Assembly (NCBI RefSeq): GCF_012396235.1
Contig: NZ_JAAXPA010000015.1
Location: forward strand, 1-64,000
Origin: Rhodococcus opacus
GTDB lineage: Bacteria > Actinomycetota > Actinomycetes > Mycobacteriales > Mycobacteriaceae
DNA: 64,000 bases
Direction of reading: 5' to 3'
A model generated the notes under the pieces. That model was not told the DNA's origin and searched no databases. It was given only the letters and a program-made list of their open reading frames with translations. The translations under genes were made by a program, and so were the position numbers. Below, one piece after another: positions 25,520 through 34,477 of this stretch; the first letter of the stretch is position 1, and each line of letters begins with the position of its first letter.

Positions 25520-27205
25520 ATGGGAAGACGACACACCCGCGGCGGCACGGTCACCGTCGTGGGCAACGGCCCGGTGGGGCAGACGACGGCGTTGCTGCTG
25601 GCACGCTGGGGCATCCCGGTCACGTTGCTCGACGCACGGGCCGAACGCGACCCGATCGGATCGAAGGCCATCTGCCAGCAGCGGGACGTCCTCGAGGTGT
25701 GGGACGCGATCGGCGTCGGCAGGCAGCTGGCCGACGAGGGCGTGACGTGGGGGTGCGCCCGCACGTTCCACCGCGACCACGAACTGTTCGCGCAGACGTT
25801 CGTCGACCGCGGCATCTCGTCGTTCCCGCCGTTCGTCAACATCTCCCAGGCGCGGACCGAGGAACTGCTCGACGAGCGGATCGCGGCCACGTCGTCGATC
25901 GACGTCCGGTGGGGATACGAGGCCACGTCGGTGGATCAGAACGAGACCGGCGTGACCATCACCTGCCGCACCGGCTCCGGCGAGGAGACCGTCACCTCGG
26001 ACTTCGCGGTGGTGGCCGTGGGGTCGCGGGGCAGCGCGATCCGGCGGCAACTGGGTGTCACGTTCGACGGTCGCTCGTTCGACGACAAGTTCCTGATCTG
26101 CGACATCGCCGCCGACATCCCGGGCTGGGCCGACGAACGCCGCTTCTACTTCGACCCGGAGTGGAACCCGGGCAGGCAGGTGCTCATCCACCCGTGCCCG
26201 GACTCGACGTTCCGCATCGACTGGCAGGTGCCCGGCGAGTACGACCTCGAGGCCGAGGAGAAGTCGGGTGCACTGGACGCGCGGATCCGGAAGATCATCG
26301 GCGACACCGACTACCGGATCGTGTGGAAATCGGTGTACCGCTTCCACTCCCGGGTCGCGAATCGGATGCGCGTCGACCGGGTGCTGCTGGCCGGCGACGC
26401 CGCGCATATCGTGTCGCCGTTCGGGGCACGCGGCCTGAATTCTGGTGTCGCCGACGCCGAGAACGCGGCGTGGAAGCTCGCATTCGTCCTGCGCGGCTGG
26501 GCCGACGAGTCGCTGCTCGAGACGTATCACACCGAGCGGCACGCGGCGGCCGTCGAGAACATCGCGGTCACCACGGCGACGATGGATTTCCTCGTCCCGC
26601 AGTCCGAGGACCAGCACCGGCACCGGTGCGACGTGCTCACCGCGGCGGTCACCGACCCGCAGGCCCGGGCGCAGGTCGACAGCGGTCGCCTCGCCGAGCC
26701 GTTCTGGTACGTCGAATCACCCTTGACCACAATCGATCCGGAACGGCTGTTCGCCGGGCGCCCCGAGCGTGGCTGCACCCCGGCCGCGGCGCCGGGAATC
26801 CTCGTGCCCGACACCCCGGTGACGCTGAGCGGTAGTGCCGGTACCCGGCTCCGCGACATCGCCCGGCACGGAATCTTGCTCCTCGTGGGTGACGGTGTGG
26901 ACGTCGACGAGATCCGAAGCGCGGCCCTTGCAGCGGTGCACACACCGATCCGCCTCGTCCGGCTGTCGGAGATCGACAGCACCGGCGTCCTCACCGCCGC
27001 GGTGGACGCGAAGCCCGGCGAGGTGTGGGTCATCCGCCCCGACGCCTACATCGCGGCGGTCACCGACACGGTCGACGAACTGGTCTCTGCGCTGCACCGA
27101 ATCACCGAACCCGTCGTCGCCGTGATCACCTCCGTGCCAGCTGCTCCGGATCCAGATCGAGTCGTCGCAGCAGCTGTTCGCGCGGAGGTTTCCGTGGAAG
27201 GGTGA
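25520..27205 (+). CDS. FAD-dependent aromatic monooxygenase (MhpA/PheA-type)
   Basis: 561 residues of the group A flavoprotein hydroxylase family. N-terminal dinucleotide fold VTVVGNGPVGQTTALLLARWGIPVTLLDA (about 11-39), and the FAD-binding motif RVLLAGDAAHIVSPFGARGLNSGVADAENAAWKLAFVLRG (about 292-331). The C-terminal thioredoxin-like region is present. Such enzymes hydroxylate phenolic rings with NAD(P)H and oxygen; similarity in layout is to 3-(3-hydroxyphenyl)propionate hydroxylase. The last residues may be altered where the frame runs into the adjacent gene-fragment region on the opposite strand (overlap from 27126). Confidence 0.85.
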   Translation: MGRRHTRGGTVTVVGNGPVGQTTALLLARWGIPVTLLDARAERDPIGSKAICQQRDVLEVWDAIGVGRQLADEGVTWGCARTFHRDHELFAQTFVDRGISSFPPFVNISQARTEELLDERIAATSSIDVRWGYEATSVDQNETGVTITCRTGSGEETVTSDFAVVAVGSRGSAIRRQLGVTFDGRSFDDKFLICDIAADIPGWADERRFYFDPEWNPGRQVLIHPCPDSTFRIDWQVPGEYDLEAEEKSGALDARIRKIIGDTDYRIVWKSVYRFHSRVANRMRVDRVLLAGDAAHIVSPFGARGLNSGVADAENAAWKLAFVLRGWADESLLETYHTERHAAAVENIAVTTATMDFLVPQSEDQHRHRCDVLTAAVTDPQARAQVDSGRLAEPFWYVESPLTTIDPERLFAGRPERGCTPAAAPGILVPDTPVTLSGSAGTRLRDIARHGILLLVGDGVDVDEIRSAALAAVHTPIRLVRLSEIDSTGVLTAAVDAKPGEVWVIRPDAYIAAVTDTVDELVSALHRITEPVVAVITSVPAAPDPDRVVAAAVRAEVSVEG

Positions 27206-27380
27206 ACGGGGGGTCGTAGGTGGGCGAGATGGGGGTGCCCCAGTCCTTGCGGACGTCGAAGTGTCGTCGGTGGAGAAGTACACCGGCACGGTCTTGTCGA
27301 TCCGACCTTGTCGCCGTTGCCCGACAGCGTGCCGGTACCGCCCTTGCCCGGGCCGCGCATCCCGAACATCGCGCGGCACT
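27126..27380 (-). pseudogene. Fused remnants: arylsulfatase 3' end plus CopB-type C-terminal tail
   Basis: Read leftward, three frames give pieces of one arylsulfatase C-terminus: GPGKGGTGTLSGNGDKVG (frame of the upstream resolvase fragment), then RIDKTVPVYFSTDDT, then FDVRKDWGTPISPTYDPPFT. In intact enzymes these join as one segment. It is followed by REQLLRRLDLDPEQLARR and a stop, whose DNA (about 27139-27176) matches 35 of 38 bases of the 3' end of the copB gene at 35186-35223. At least two frameshifts and two illegitimate joins; no intact product possible. Confidence 0.65.
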
Positions 27381-27718
27381 CGGCAGTGGCAGTGTCGATC
27401 TCCTGCTCGAGCACATTCAGTCCGATGCCCCGCTCACGCAGATCGGTGCCAAGCGTGATCAAGTGCAGCATCGACCGCCCGAGCCGATCCAACCGAGTGA
27501 TCACCAGGACGTCGCCTCCACGAAATCGCTTCAGCACCAGAACGAGTTCGGGCCGTGACGCTTTCGTCCCTCCCGCGTGGTCGACGTGGATGTTTTCCGC
27601 AGCCACCCCGGCGCGGCGTAACGCATCGACCTGATGGTCGGGGTTCTGGTCTGCGCTGAAATTCTGGCATAGCCGATCAACTTGCGTCGAAATACCCACG
27701 TCGAGGTTTTTCGACATA
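27381..27718 (-). pseudogene. Resolvase/invertase N-terminal domain remnant
   Basis: From ATG 27718: LDVGISTQ..., QNPDHQVDALRRAGVAAENIHVDHAGGTKASRPELVLVLKRFRGGDVLVITRLDRLGRSMLHLITLGTDLRERGIGLNVLEQEIDTATAECRAMFGM. This is a serine-recombinase catalytic domain (DRLGRS motif, RPEL) that lacks the standard Y-x-R-V-S catalytic-serine start (here VGISTQ) and ends where the C-terminal helix and DNA-binding domain should follow. It runs directly into arylsulfatase sequence. The upstream 27719-27890 holds nothing recognisable. Confidence 0.75.
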
Positions 27719-27890
27719 GTTCGAAGCGCCTGGCCGATCGAATTCGCCTTTCTCAGCCGGATTTTCAGGCATAGAGCGGTGATGAACGAGTGGGTCCTGA
27801 TCCAGTACCAGCGATTGCGGCGCCTAATACGATGTATTTCGACGATCCCGAGCCGCGGCTGTTCACCATTTTCCAGCTGTTGCCGGTCGT

Positions 27891-28934
27891 CTAGGGGTTC
27901 GCCATGGGCCGGGGGGAGTGGCATCCGCAGGAGCGCCGGATGATCAGTTCGGGTTCGACGAGAGTGGTGTCGGCGCCTTCTTCGTCGTTGAGTTCGTCGT
28001 AGATCTGTTGGGCGGCGGTGCGGCCGAGTTGTCGGGGGTTCGAGGAAAGGGTGGTCAGGGGTGGTTCGATAAGTTCGGCGTTGTCGACGTTGTCGAAGCT
28101 GACAACCTTGACGGTGCCGGCTAGTCCGGCGTCGTGGAAGGCTCGGTAGGCGCCGAGGGCGACGGTGTCGCTGTGGCAGATGATGCCGTCGATCGGTGTA
28201 CCGGATTGCAGGAGTTCGCGAGCCGCGGCGAGTCCACCTCGGGCGTTGGTGGGCGAGGCGATGAAGGACAACGAGTCCGGGGCGTAGCCGTGGTTGGCGG
28301 CGGATTCGCGGACACCGTGGATGCGGTCGTGGCGGGCGATGGCGTCTTCCCGGCCGCCGAGGTAGGTGATGGTGTTGCAGCCGTGCCAGATCAGGTGGTC
28401 GGTGGCGAGGCGGCCGCCGGTGATGTCGTCGGTACCGATGTAGAGGTTGCCGGTGTCGCCGATGCGGCGGGTGAGGAAAAGCAGGGGCCGGTCGCGGGCG
28501 GTGAGGGTGTCGATGGCGGCGGGTTCGGTGCCGAAGGCGGGCACCATGACGACGCCGGCGACGCTGGTTTCCTGGAGGAAGGTGATCAGTTGGTCTTGTC
28601 GGGTGGTGTCGTTGAGGGTGTTGGCGATCAGGCAGACATAGCCGAGTTCGCCCAGGCGTTCTTCGAGGCCGATGATGACTTCGGCGAAGAACGGGTTCGT
28701 CACGGTGGTGACCAGTACCCCGATGACGTTGTTGTCCCGGGTCCGTAGTGACGCGGCGCCGCGGTTGTAGATGTAGCCGAGGTCGGTCATCGCCTGGAGG
28801 ACGCGGTCACGGGTGGGTTGGGAGACCCGCCCGGTTCCGCGCAGGACCAGCGAGGCGGTGGCCCGCGACACGCCGGCGCGCTCGGCGACGTCGAGCAGTG
28901 TCGCCGGTTTGGGGCGGTCGTCGGTCGCGGGCAT
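27891..28934 (-). CDS. LacI-family transcriptional regulator
   Basis: 347 residues: HTH TLLDVAERAGVSRATASLVLRGTGRVSQPTRDRVLQAMTDLGYIYNRGAASLRT (about 13-67) and a periplasmic-binding-like sensor domain (NNVIGVLVTTVTNPFFAEVIIGLEERLGELGYVCLIANT; IDGIICHSDTVALGAYRAFHDAGL). A C-terminal CGCH motif is unusual for the family. Last gene of the leftward operon beginning at 34254, 15 bases after the lyase. It likely binds the 20-bp palindrome at 34349-34368 upstream of that operon. Confidence 0.9.
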   Translation of the reverse strand: MPATDDRPKPATLLDVAERAGVSRATASLVLRGTGRVSQPTRDRVLQAMTDLGYIYNRGAASLRTRDNNVIGVLVTTVTNPFFAEVIIGLEERLGELGYVCLIANTLNDTTRQDQLITFLQETSVAGVVMVPAFGTEPAAIDTLTARDRPLLFLTRRIGDTGNLYIGTDDITGGRLATDHLIWHGCNTITYLGGREDAIARHDRIHGVRESAANHGYAPDSLSFIASPTNARGGLAAARELLQSGTPIDGIICHSDTVALGAYRAFHDAGLAGTVKVVSFDNVDNAELIEPPLTTLSSNPRQLGRTAAQQIYDELNDEEGADTTLVEPELIIRRSCGCHSPRPMANP

Positions 28935-28949
28935 CGGTTCTACCTCCGG

Positions 28950-30302
28950 TCAATTCTCGCCTCGTGAAACCACGATCTCACGGGCGCGGATCGCTTGGTG
29001 GTGAGCGATCGCGGGAGCTAATCCTAGGTGGGAGTCGGGCTGCAGAAGATTCTTGATGGTGTCGGTGTCGAGTTGGGAGGTCACGCGGGGATCGACGGCG
29101 AGTGCGTCGGTGAACGAGGTCGCGGTGGTGCTCGCGGTCTGCGCGGCGTCGTAGACGACTTCGTGTGCGAGTTGACGGCCGATGGTTTCGCCGAGGCGCA
29201 GCATGATGGCCTCGGAGGCGATCATTCCGCCGGACAGGTCGAGGTTGCTGCGCATCCGTCGCGGATCGAGTTGGAGACCGGAGACGATCAGGTGGATGCG
29301 CGACAACGTTTCCGCGGTCAGTTCGCACGCGTGTTGCTCGACGTCGAAGAGGGCGGAGGGTGCGTTGTCCGCGTCATGTTCGCTGATTGCCGATTCGAGG
29401 GCCAACGGCACGAGTGCCCTTATCTCGGAGGTCATCCCGATGATGTCCTGGCACAGTTGCGGATTGCGTTTGTGGGGCATTGTCGAACTGCCGACGGTTC
29501 CGGCGGGGACGGGTTCTTCGACCTCGTGGTATTCGGTCTTCATGAGTTGGTAGATTTCGCGGCCGATTTTGCCGCTGGTCGTGGCGATCAGGCCGAGGAC
29601 GGTGACGAACTCCGCGAAGTGGTCGCTGATGCTGCGCGAGGGCACCGCCATTGGGGTCAGGCCCAGGTTGGTGGCCACGGCCCGTTGCAGGGTGTCGGGA
29701 TCCTCACCGAGGGAGGCGGAGGTGCCGGCGGCGCCGCCGAGGAGGGCGACGAACAGGCGCGGGCTGATCTGATCGAGACGGTCGAGGTGCCGGACGTATT
29801 CGTCGATCCACCCGGCGGTCTTGAATCCGAAGGTGATGGGGACGGCGTGCTGGCCGTGGGTGCGGCCGGCCATGATCATCTCCGCCCCGCGTTCGGTGAG
29901 CTCGGCGAGCACGGTGAGGATGTCGGTGATCTGGCCGCGAATGATCGTGTGGGCGCGCCGCAACAGCAGGGTGTCCCCGGTTTGGGTGATGTTCTGGGTG
30001 GTGGCTCCCCAGTGCACCCAACCGCCGTATTGGTCGGCCGCTCTACCCAGTTCGACGATCAGGGGCATCAAGGGGTGGCTGGTCCGGTCGATCTCACCGT
30101 TGATCCGGTCTGAGTCCAGTCTGTCGAGATCGCAGGCCCGGGTGATGGCCTTCCCGGCGTCGGCCGGGATGAGCCCGAGGTCGGCCTGGGCCCTCGCGAG
30201 GGCAGCCTCGACGTCGAGCCAGGCCTGCCAGCGTGCGGGTGTGGAGAACAGCTGCTCCATGCCGGTGCCGGGCACTCGCGCGGAGGTGAAGCGTTTCTTC
30301 AT
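28950..30302 (-). CDS. Fumarase/aspartase-superfamily lyase (adenylosuccinate lyase / CMLE-like)
   Basis: 450 residues. Signature loop GTVGSSTMPHKRNPQLCQDI (catalytic Ser in GSS, about 270-285), HWGATTQNITQTGD (region 2) and AGRTHGQHAVPITFGFKTAGWIDE (region 1 His). These family enzymes eliminate fumarate or a related dicarboxylate from N- or C-linked substrates. It is not the housekeeping purB in context: it sits between an ABC permease and a LacI regulator, 20 bases after the permease. The cognate substrate is therefore probably an imported amino- or polycarboxylate; EDDS-lyase-type C-N cleavage is one possibility (inference). Confidence 0.8.
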   Translation of the reverse strand: MKKRFTSARVPGTGMEQLFSTPARWQAWLDVEAALARAQADLGLIPADAGKAITRACDLDRLDSDRINGEIDRTSHPLMPLIVELGRAADQYGGWVHWGATTQNITQTGDTLLLRRAHTIIRGQITDILTVLAELTERGAEMIMAGRTHGQHAVPITFGFKTAGWIDEYVRHLDRLDQISPRLFVALLGGAAGTSASLGEDPDTLQRAVATNLGLTPMAVPSRSISDHFAEFVTVLGLIATTSGKIGREIYQLMKTEYHEVEEPVPAGTVGSSTMPHKRNPQLCQDIIGMTSEIRALVPLALESAISEHDADNAPSALFDVEQHACELTAETLSRIHLIVSGLQLDPRRMRSNLDLSGGMIASEAIMLRLGETIGRQLAHEVVYDAAQTASTTATSFTDALAVDPRVTSQLDTDTIKNLLQPDSHLGLAPAIAHHQAIRAREIVVSRGEN

Positions 30303-30322
30303 GATCGGTGTCGCCTTCTCGT

Positions 30323-32122
30323 TCAGGTGGTGGGCACCGCGGGTGCGGCGACGGCGGCGGCTTTGCCGCGGCGGCCGCGCCGGTCGCCCTGCAGGCGGCT
30401 GTTGATGATGAGCACGGCCAGGATGAGGGCGATCTGCAGCGTTCCGTAGGCGGCGGCGGTGCCGAATTCGGAGGAGTAGATGCGGTTGTAGATCTCCACC
30501 GACAGCGGCGGGTAGCTGGCCGGGTAGATCACCACCGAGGCCACGTATTCGCCGACGCCGTCGACGAAGGCGAGCAGGGCTCCGGCGAGGATGCCCTTCG
30601 ACACCAGCGGGATGGTGATGGTGCGCAGCACGGACAGTGGGCCGGCGCCGAGGTTGCGGGCGGCCTCCTCGAGGGAGGGGTCGATGGTGTCGAGGGCGGC
30701 GTTGGTGGACCGGAACACCAGCGGCACGAAGCGGACGAAGTAGGCGATCGGCAGGATCCACAGGGTTCCGACCAGGGACAATCCGAGGTTGCTGGGCTGG
30801 GGTTCGTTGAAGGCGTTGACGAGGTTGACGCCGATGACCGTTCCGGGCAGCGCCCAGGGCAGCATGACCATGATGTCGACGGTGTTGCGGCCGGGCCCGC
30901 GCCAGCGGGCGACGACGTAGGAGGCGCAGGCACCGATGGTGATGGCGCCGATCGTGGCGAGGAAGCTCATCTGCACACTGACCGAGATCGGGAGCAGGCT
31001 GGCCGGGTCGGTGAACAGGGTGGTGTAGTTGCCGAGGGTGTAGGTCGGCGGGATGACCTGGGTGGTCCACGAGCTGTCGACCGAGAACGAGACCAGGACG
31101 ATGGTCAGCACCGGTGCCATCAGCAGCACGGTCAGGACCGTGGTCCCGATTCCGGCGACGATCCGGATCGGCCCGGCACTGACGGTGCGGTCACGCTGAA
31201 TTCCCTTGGAAAGGCTGCGGTGGGTGCGCCGGCCCTGGTACCACTTCATGCCGATCAGGAACAGGATCGAGACCATTGCCAGGACGGTGGCCTGCGCGGC
31301 CGCGAGTTCCTGGTTGCCGACGGTCTTGGTCGAGACGATCTGCATGGTCAGGGTCTGCACGTTGTAGAGCTGCGGGGCGGTGAACGAGGCCATCGAGATC
31401 ATGAACGTCAGCAGGGCACCGGAGACCAGGGCGGGGGTGAGCATCGGCAGCAGCACCGTCCGCCATACCCGCGACCGGCTCGCGCCCAGGTTGTAGGCGG
31501 CGGACTCGAGCGAGGAGTCCATGCCGGCAAGCCCGGCGGCGACGGGGAGGTAGAAGAACGGGTACATGGTGAACACGTGCACGAGCAACACGCCGCCGAC
31601 GCCGCTGACCGACACCGTCGCGGGGTCGACACCGAACCACTGGGACAGCGCCCGGGGGACGATCCCGGTCTCGCTGTAGAGGAGCACGAACGAGACGGCA
31701 CCGATCAGCGGTGGCAGCGCCATCGGCAGGATCGCCACCGTCTCGAGGACCCAGCGGCCGGGAAAGTCGAAGCGGTTGAGCAGGATCGCCAGCGCCGACC
31801 CGACCAGGCCGCACCCGAGGACCGACGCGACGGAGATCCCGACCGACAGCATCAGCGCGGTGCCGGACGCGCCGGAGAGGAAGGTGCCGTAGTTGTCGGC
31901 GGCACCGTCACCGCCGGTGCTGGTGATCGCGGTGTAGGCCATCGGGATGACGACGAAGAACGCCAGGATCGCCAGCACCGGGGCGGCGAGGACGTAGACG
32001 AACCGGTCCGAGGAACTCCCGGGCAGTCTCGACCGCAGTGACCTGCGGGGTGGACGAGGCGGTGCGGACGCGGCGGCGGTGTGGGGCAGCGGAGGTTGAT
32101 CGATCGCGGCGGGGGTGCTCAT
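30323..32122 (-). CDS. ABC transporter permease, fused two-unit (FbpB / 2-AEP type)
   Basis: 599 residues with about twelve membrane segments in two BPD_transp_1 units. Each half has an EAA-like loop: ESAAYNLGASRSRVWRTVLLPMLTPAL in the first and EEAARNLGAGPLSVLRTITIPLVSKGI in the second. Fused permeases of this length serve ferric-ion, 2-aminoethylphosphonate and related family-1 binding proteins. Overlaps the ATPase gene by 4 bases (ATGA), so translationally coupled. Confidence 0.9.
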   Translation of the reverse strand: MSTPAAIDQPPLPHTAAASAPPRPPRRSLRSRLPGSSSDRFVYVLAAPVLAILAFFVVIPMAYTAITSTGGDGAADNYGTFLSGASGTALMLSVGISVASVLGCGLVGSALAILLNRFDFPGRWVLETVAILPMALPPLIGAVSFVLLYSETGIVPRALSQWFGVDPATVSVSGVGGVLLVHVFTMYPFFYLPVAAGLAGMDSSLESAAYNLGASRSRVWRTVLLPMLTPALVSGALLTFMISMASFTAPQLYNVQTLTMQIVSTKTVGNQELAAAQATVLAMVSILFLIGMKWYQGRRTHRSLSKGIQRDRTVSAGPIRIVAGIGTTVLTVLLMAPVLTIVLVSFSVDSSWTTQVIPPTYTLGNYTTLFTDPASLLPISVSVQMSFLATIGAITIGACASYVVARWRGPGRNTVDIMVMLPWALPGTVIGVNLVNAFNEPQPSNLGLSLVGTLWILPIAYFVRFVPLVFRSTNAALDTIDPSLEEAARNLGAGPLSVLRTITIPLVSKGILAGALLAFVDGVGEYVASVVIYPASYPPLSVEIYNRIYSSEFGTAAAYGTLQIALILAVLIINSRLQGDRRGRRGKAAAVAAPAVPTT

Positions 32123-33177
32123 GACTGCACCAGCCAGGGCTGCCCGGAGGTCACGCCGACGCAGACGTTGTCGCCGACCTGGGGTCGGTCCACGCGGTCC
32201 GCGGTGGTGACATGCAGGGTCTGGTCCCCGGAGGCCACCGTGTAGGTGCTGGTGGCGCCGGTAAATTCGACCTCGGTGATGTGGCCCTTGAACAGTCCGT
32301 GCTCGGGGGCGACGAAGTCGAGGTTCTCCGGGCGCAGCGACACCGCGAGCCGGTCCCCGGCAGTGACGGGCCCGAAGTCCGGCAACGGCGCGGTCAATTC
32401 GGTTCCGTCCGCGAGGCCCACCCGGGCGGAGTCGGCATCGACCGCGAGCACCACCACTGCGGAGACGTTGCTTCGGCCGATGAAGCGGGCAACGAATTCC
32501 GTTGCGGGGCGGTGGTAAATCGTCTGTGGGGAGGCAATCTGGTGGACCCGGCCGGCGTCGAGGACCGCGATCCGGTCACTCATGGCCATCGCCTCGGCCT
32601 GATCATGGGTGACGTAGATCGAGGTGATTCCCGCGTCGGTCTGCACGCGGCGGATCTGGGTGCGGGTCTCCTCCCGCAGCTTGGCGTCCAGGTTCGACAA
32701 GGGCTCGTCCAGCAGCAGCACCGACGGCGAGATCACGACCGCGCGGGCCAGGGCGACGCGTTGCTGCTGTCCACCGGAGAGTTGCTCGATGCGGCGGTCC
32801 TCGTACCCGGCGAGACCGACCTGCGCGAGGGCGTCGGTGATACGCCGACCGCGGCCGGTCTTGTCGATCTTGCGGGCCTTGAGACCGTACGCGACGTTCT
32901 CGGCGACGCTCATGTGCGGAAACAGCGCATAGTTCTGGAACACCATGCCGGTGTCCCGCTTGTTCGGCGGCATGGTGGTGACGTCTTTGTCCCCGAAAAG
33001 CACCCGGCCGCTGGTCGGGGGAACGAAGCCGGCGATGATCCGCAGCAGCGTCGACTTCCCACAGCCGGAGGGGCCCAGGAGGGTGAACAGCTCACCGGCG
33101 GCGATGGTGGTGTCCATCTGGATGGTCGTGGTTGTGCCGTAGTTCTTGTGAATGTCGTCGAGTTTGATCGGTATCAC
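32119..33177 (-). CDS. ABC transporter ATP-binding protein (PotA/FbpC type)
   Basis: 352 residues. Walker A GPSGCGKST (about 34-42), signature LSGGQQQRVALARA, Walker B LLLDEPLSNLDAKLREE, H-loop YVTHDQAEAMAMSDRIAVLD, and a C-terminal TOBE domain (LAVSLRPENLDFV). Family is the iron/polyamine/phosphonate/molybdate importers with a regulatory C-terminal domain. Second gene of the operon, 42 bases after the binding-protein gene. Confidence 0.92.
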   Translation of the reverse strand: MIPIKLDDIHKNYGTTTTIQMDTTIAAGELFTLLGPSGCGKSTLLRIIAGFVPPTSGRVLFGDKDVTTMPPNKRDTGMVFQNYALFPHMSVAENVAYGLKARKIDKTGRGRRITDALAQVGLAGYEDRRIEQLSGGQQQRVALARAVVISPSVLLLDEPLSNLDAKLREETRTQIRRVQTDAGITSIYVTHDQAEAMAMSDRIAVLDAGRVHQIASPQTIYHRPATEFVARFIGRSNVSAVVVLAVDADSARVGLADGTELTAPLPDFGPVTAGDRLAVSLRPENLDFVAPEHGLFKGHITEVEFTGATSTYTVASGDQTLHVTTADRVDRPQVGDNVCVGVTSGQPWLVQS

Positions 33178-33219
33178 GGCGAATGCTCCAGTGAAAAGAG
33201 GTGGGGTACGGGGTCGAGT

Positions 33220-34254
33220 TCAGCTGCGGTTCTTGATGTTCTGGACCCAGTAGTCCATCCATCCGGCTTCGAATTCGTTGATCGTGTGCCAGTCGACCGG
33301 CATCTCGTTGAGTCCGACCTCGGCCAGCCAGGACGGAGGCTGCTCGAGCGGCACGGTCGGAAGTTGAAAGGACTTGTCCGCCAACATCTGCTGAGTGGTC
33401 GGTTGGAGGAGGAAGTCCAGGAAGGTGTCGGCGGTCTCCCCGTGCGGTCCGTCCTTGATCTTGCCGACCCCATCGAGCAGAACAGGGGCGCCAGAGGCGG
33501 GCATGACCGGAGTGAACGGAGCGCCCTTGCTGCGCTGGACGAGGATGTCCTGCAGATTCCAGATACTGACCGGGGCCTCCTGCCGTTGGATGCGCAGGTA
33601 AAGATCGCTCGGGTTGGCCGGATAGTCCTTGGTGTTGCGGTCCAGCGCCCGCAGGAAGTCGTAGCCGGCATCAGGTGCGCTGGTCTCGGCCGCGGCACGG
33701 CCGATCAAAGCCGAGAAGATGCTGCGCATCGTGCCGGACGCGGCGACGTCACGGAGCAAGATCTTCCCCTGCATGTCGGGTTCGACCAGGTCACCCCAGT
33801 CTTTCGGCGCCTGCTCGGGGGTGAGCATCGTATTGTTGTAGAAGATGACCTCGGCCATCCGCATCTCACCGAGCCACAGATTGTCCGCCCCGCGGTACTG
33901 CTCGGGAACCCGGTCGATTACCTCCGCCGGCGGCGGGGTGAGTAGACCGGCGTCGACGCCCTGCCCGAACTGCTGGGAGGTTCCGCCCCACCAGATGTCC
34001 GCCTGCGGGCGGTTCTTCTCGGCGCGGACACGTTGCAAGACCTCGCTGGCACCGAGCGTGAGCATCTGCACCCGCCCCTTGTACTCCGGATGGGCGGCCT
34101 CGAAGGCGTCGACGACCTGCTGGGCGATGACCTTCGGCCGTGAGGTGTAGATGGTCAGGGCCACCGAGTTCGGTCCCGAGGACAGTCCACACGCGGACAG
34201 GCCCAGGACCAGGGCGACAATGACGCCCAGGGCGGCTATCAGCCGGATCCTCAT
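33220..34254 (-). CDS. Solute-binding lipoprotein of an ABC importer (FbpA-like, family 1)
   Basis: 344 residues. Signal peptide with lipobox ending LSAC (Cys about 22), so membrane-anchored outside the cell. LTIYTSRPKVIAQQVVDAFEAAHPEYKGRVQMLTLGASEVLQRVRAEKNRPQADIWWGGTSQQFGQ is the classic family-1 N-lobe, as in FbpA and 2-aminoethylphosphonate binding proteins. No obvious pair of adjacent tyrosines for Fe3+ as in Neisseria FbpA, so a chelate or small organic acid is as likely as iron. First gene of the operon; the operator palindrome is about 95 bases upstream. Confidence 0.88.
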   Translation of the reverse strand: MRIRLIAALGVIVALVLGLSACGLSSGPNSVALTIYTSRPKVIAQQVVDAFEAAHPEYKGRVQMLTLGASEVLQRVRAEKNRPQADIWWGGTSQQFGQGVDAGLLTPPPAEVIDRVPEQYRGADNLWLGEMRMAEVIFYNNTMLTPEQAPKDWGDLVEPDMQGKILLRDVAASGTMRSIFSALIGRAAAETSAPDAGYDFLRALDRNTKDYPANPSDLYLRIQRQEAPVSIWNLQDILVQRSKGAPFTPVMPASGAPVLLDGVGKIKDGPHGETADTFLDFLLQPTTQQMLADKSFQLPTVPLEQPPSWLAEVGLNEMPVDWHTINEFEAGWMDYWVQNIKNRS

Positions 34255-34348
34255 TGAGTGCTCCTACCTTCCGAGCACGACCTCCGGCCGCCTCGCTGTG
34301 CTGAGCCGGAGCTCCCGAGATGTGGAGGTGATCCGGCTTCGTAAGAAT

Positions 34349-34368
34349 GTGGTAGATCGATCTACCAC
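34349..34368. promoter_or_regulatory. 20-bp perfect palindrome, candidate LacI operator
   Basis: GTGGTAGATCGATCTACCAC is a perfect dyad with the central CG typical of LacI-family sites. It stands in the 223-bp spacer upstream of the leftward ABC-lyase-LacI operon and is the only strong dyad there. Confidence 0.75.
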
Positions 34369-34477
34369 GCGATCTGTGACCTAGATAACCACCCTCCATC
34401 GCGACTGTCAACCCGGACTTCGGCGGCAGTGAATACCGAAAACCACCCGTGCTTGCGGTGACGAATAACGCGAAACC

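Noticed and set aside
28950..31070. Possible 706-residue lyase with a long N-terminal extension
   Set aside because: The extension overlaps the permease gene and is low-complexity; similarity begins at the ATG at 30302.
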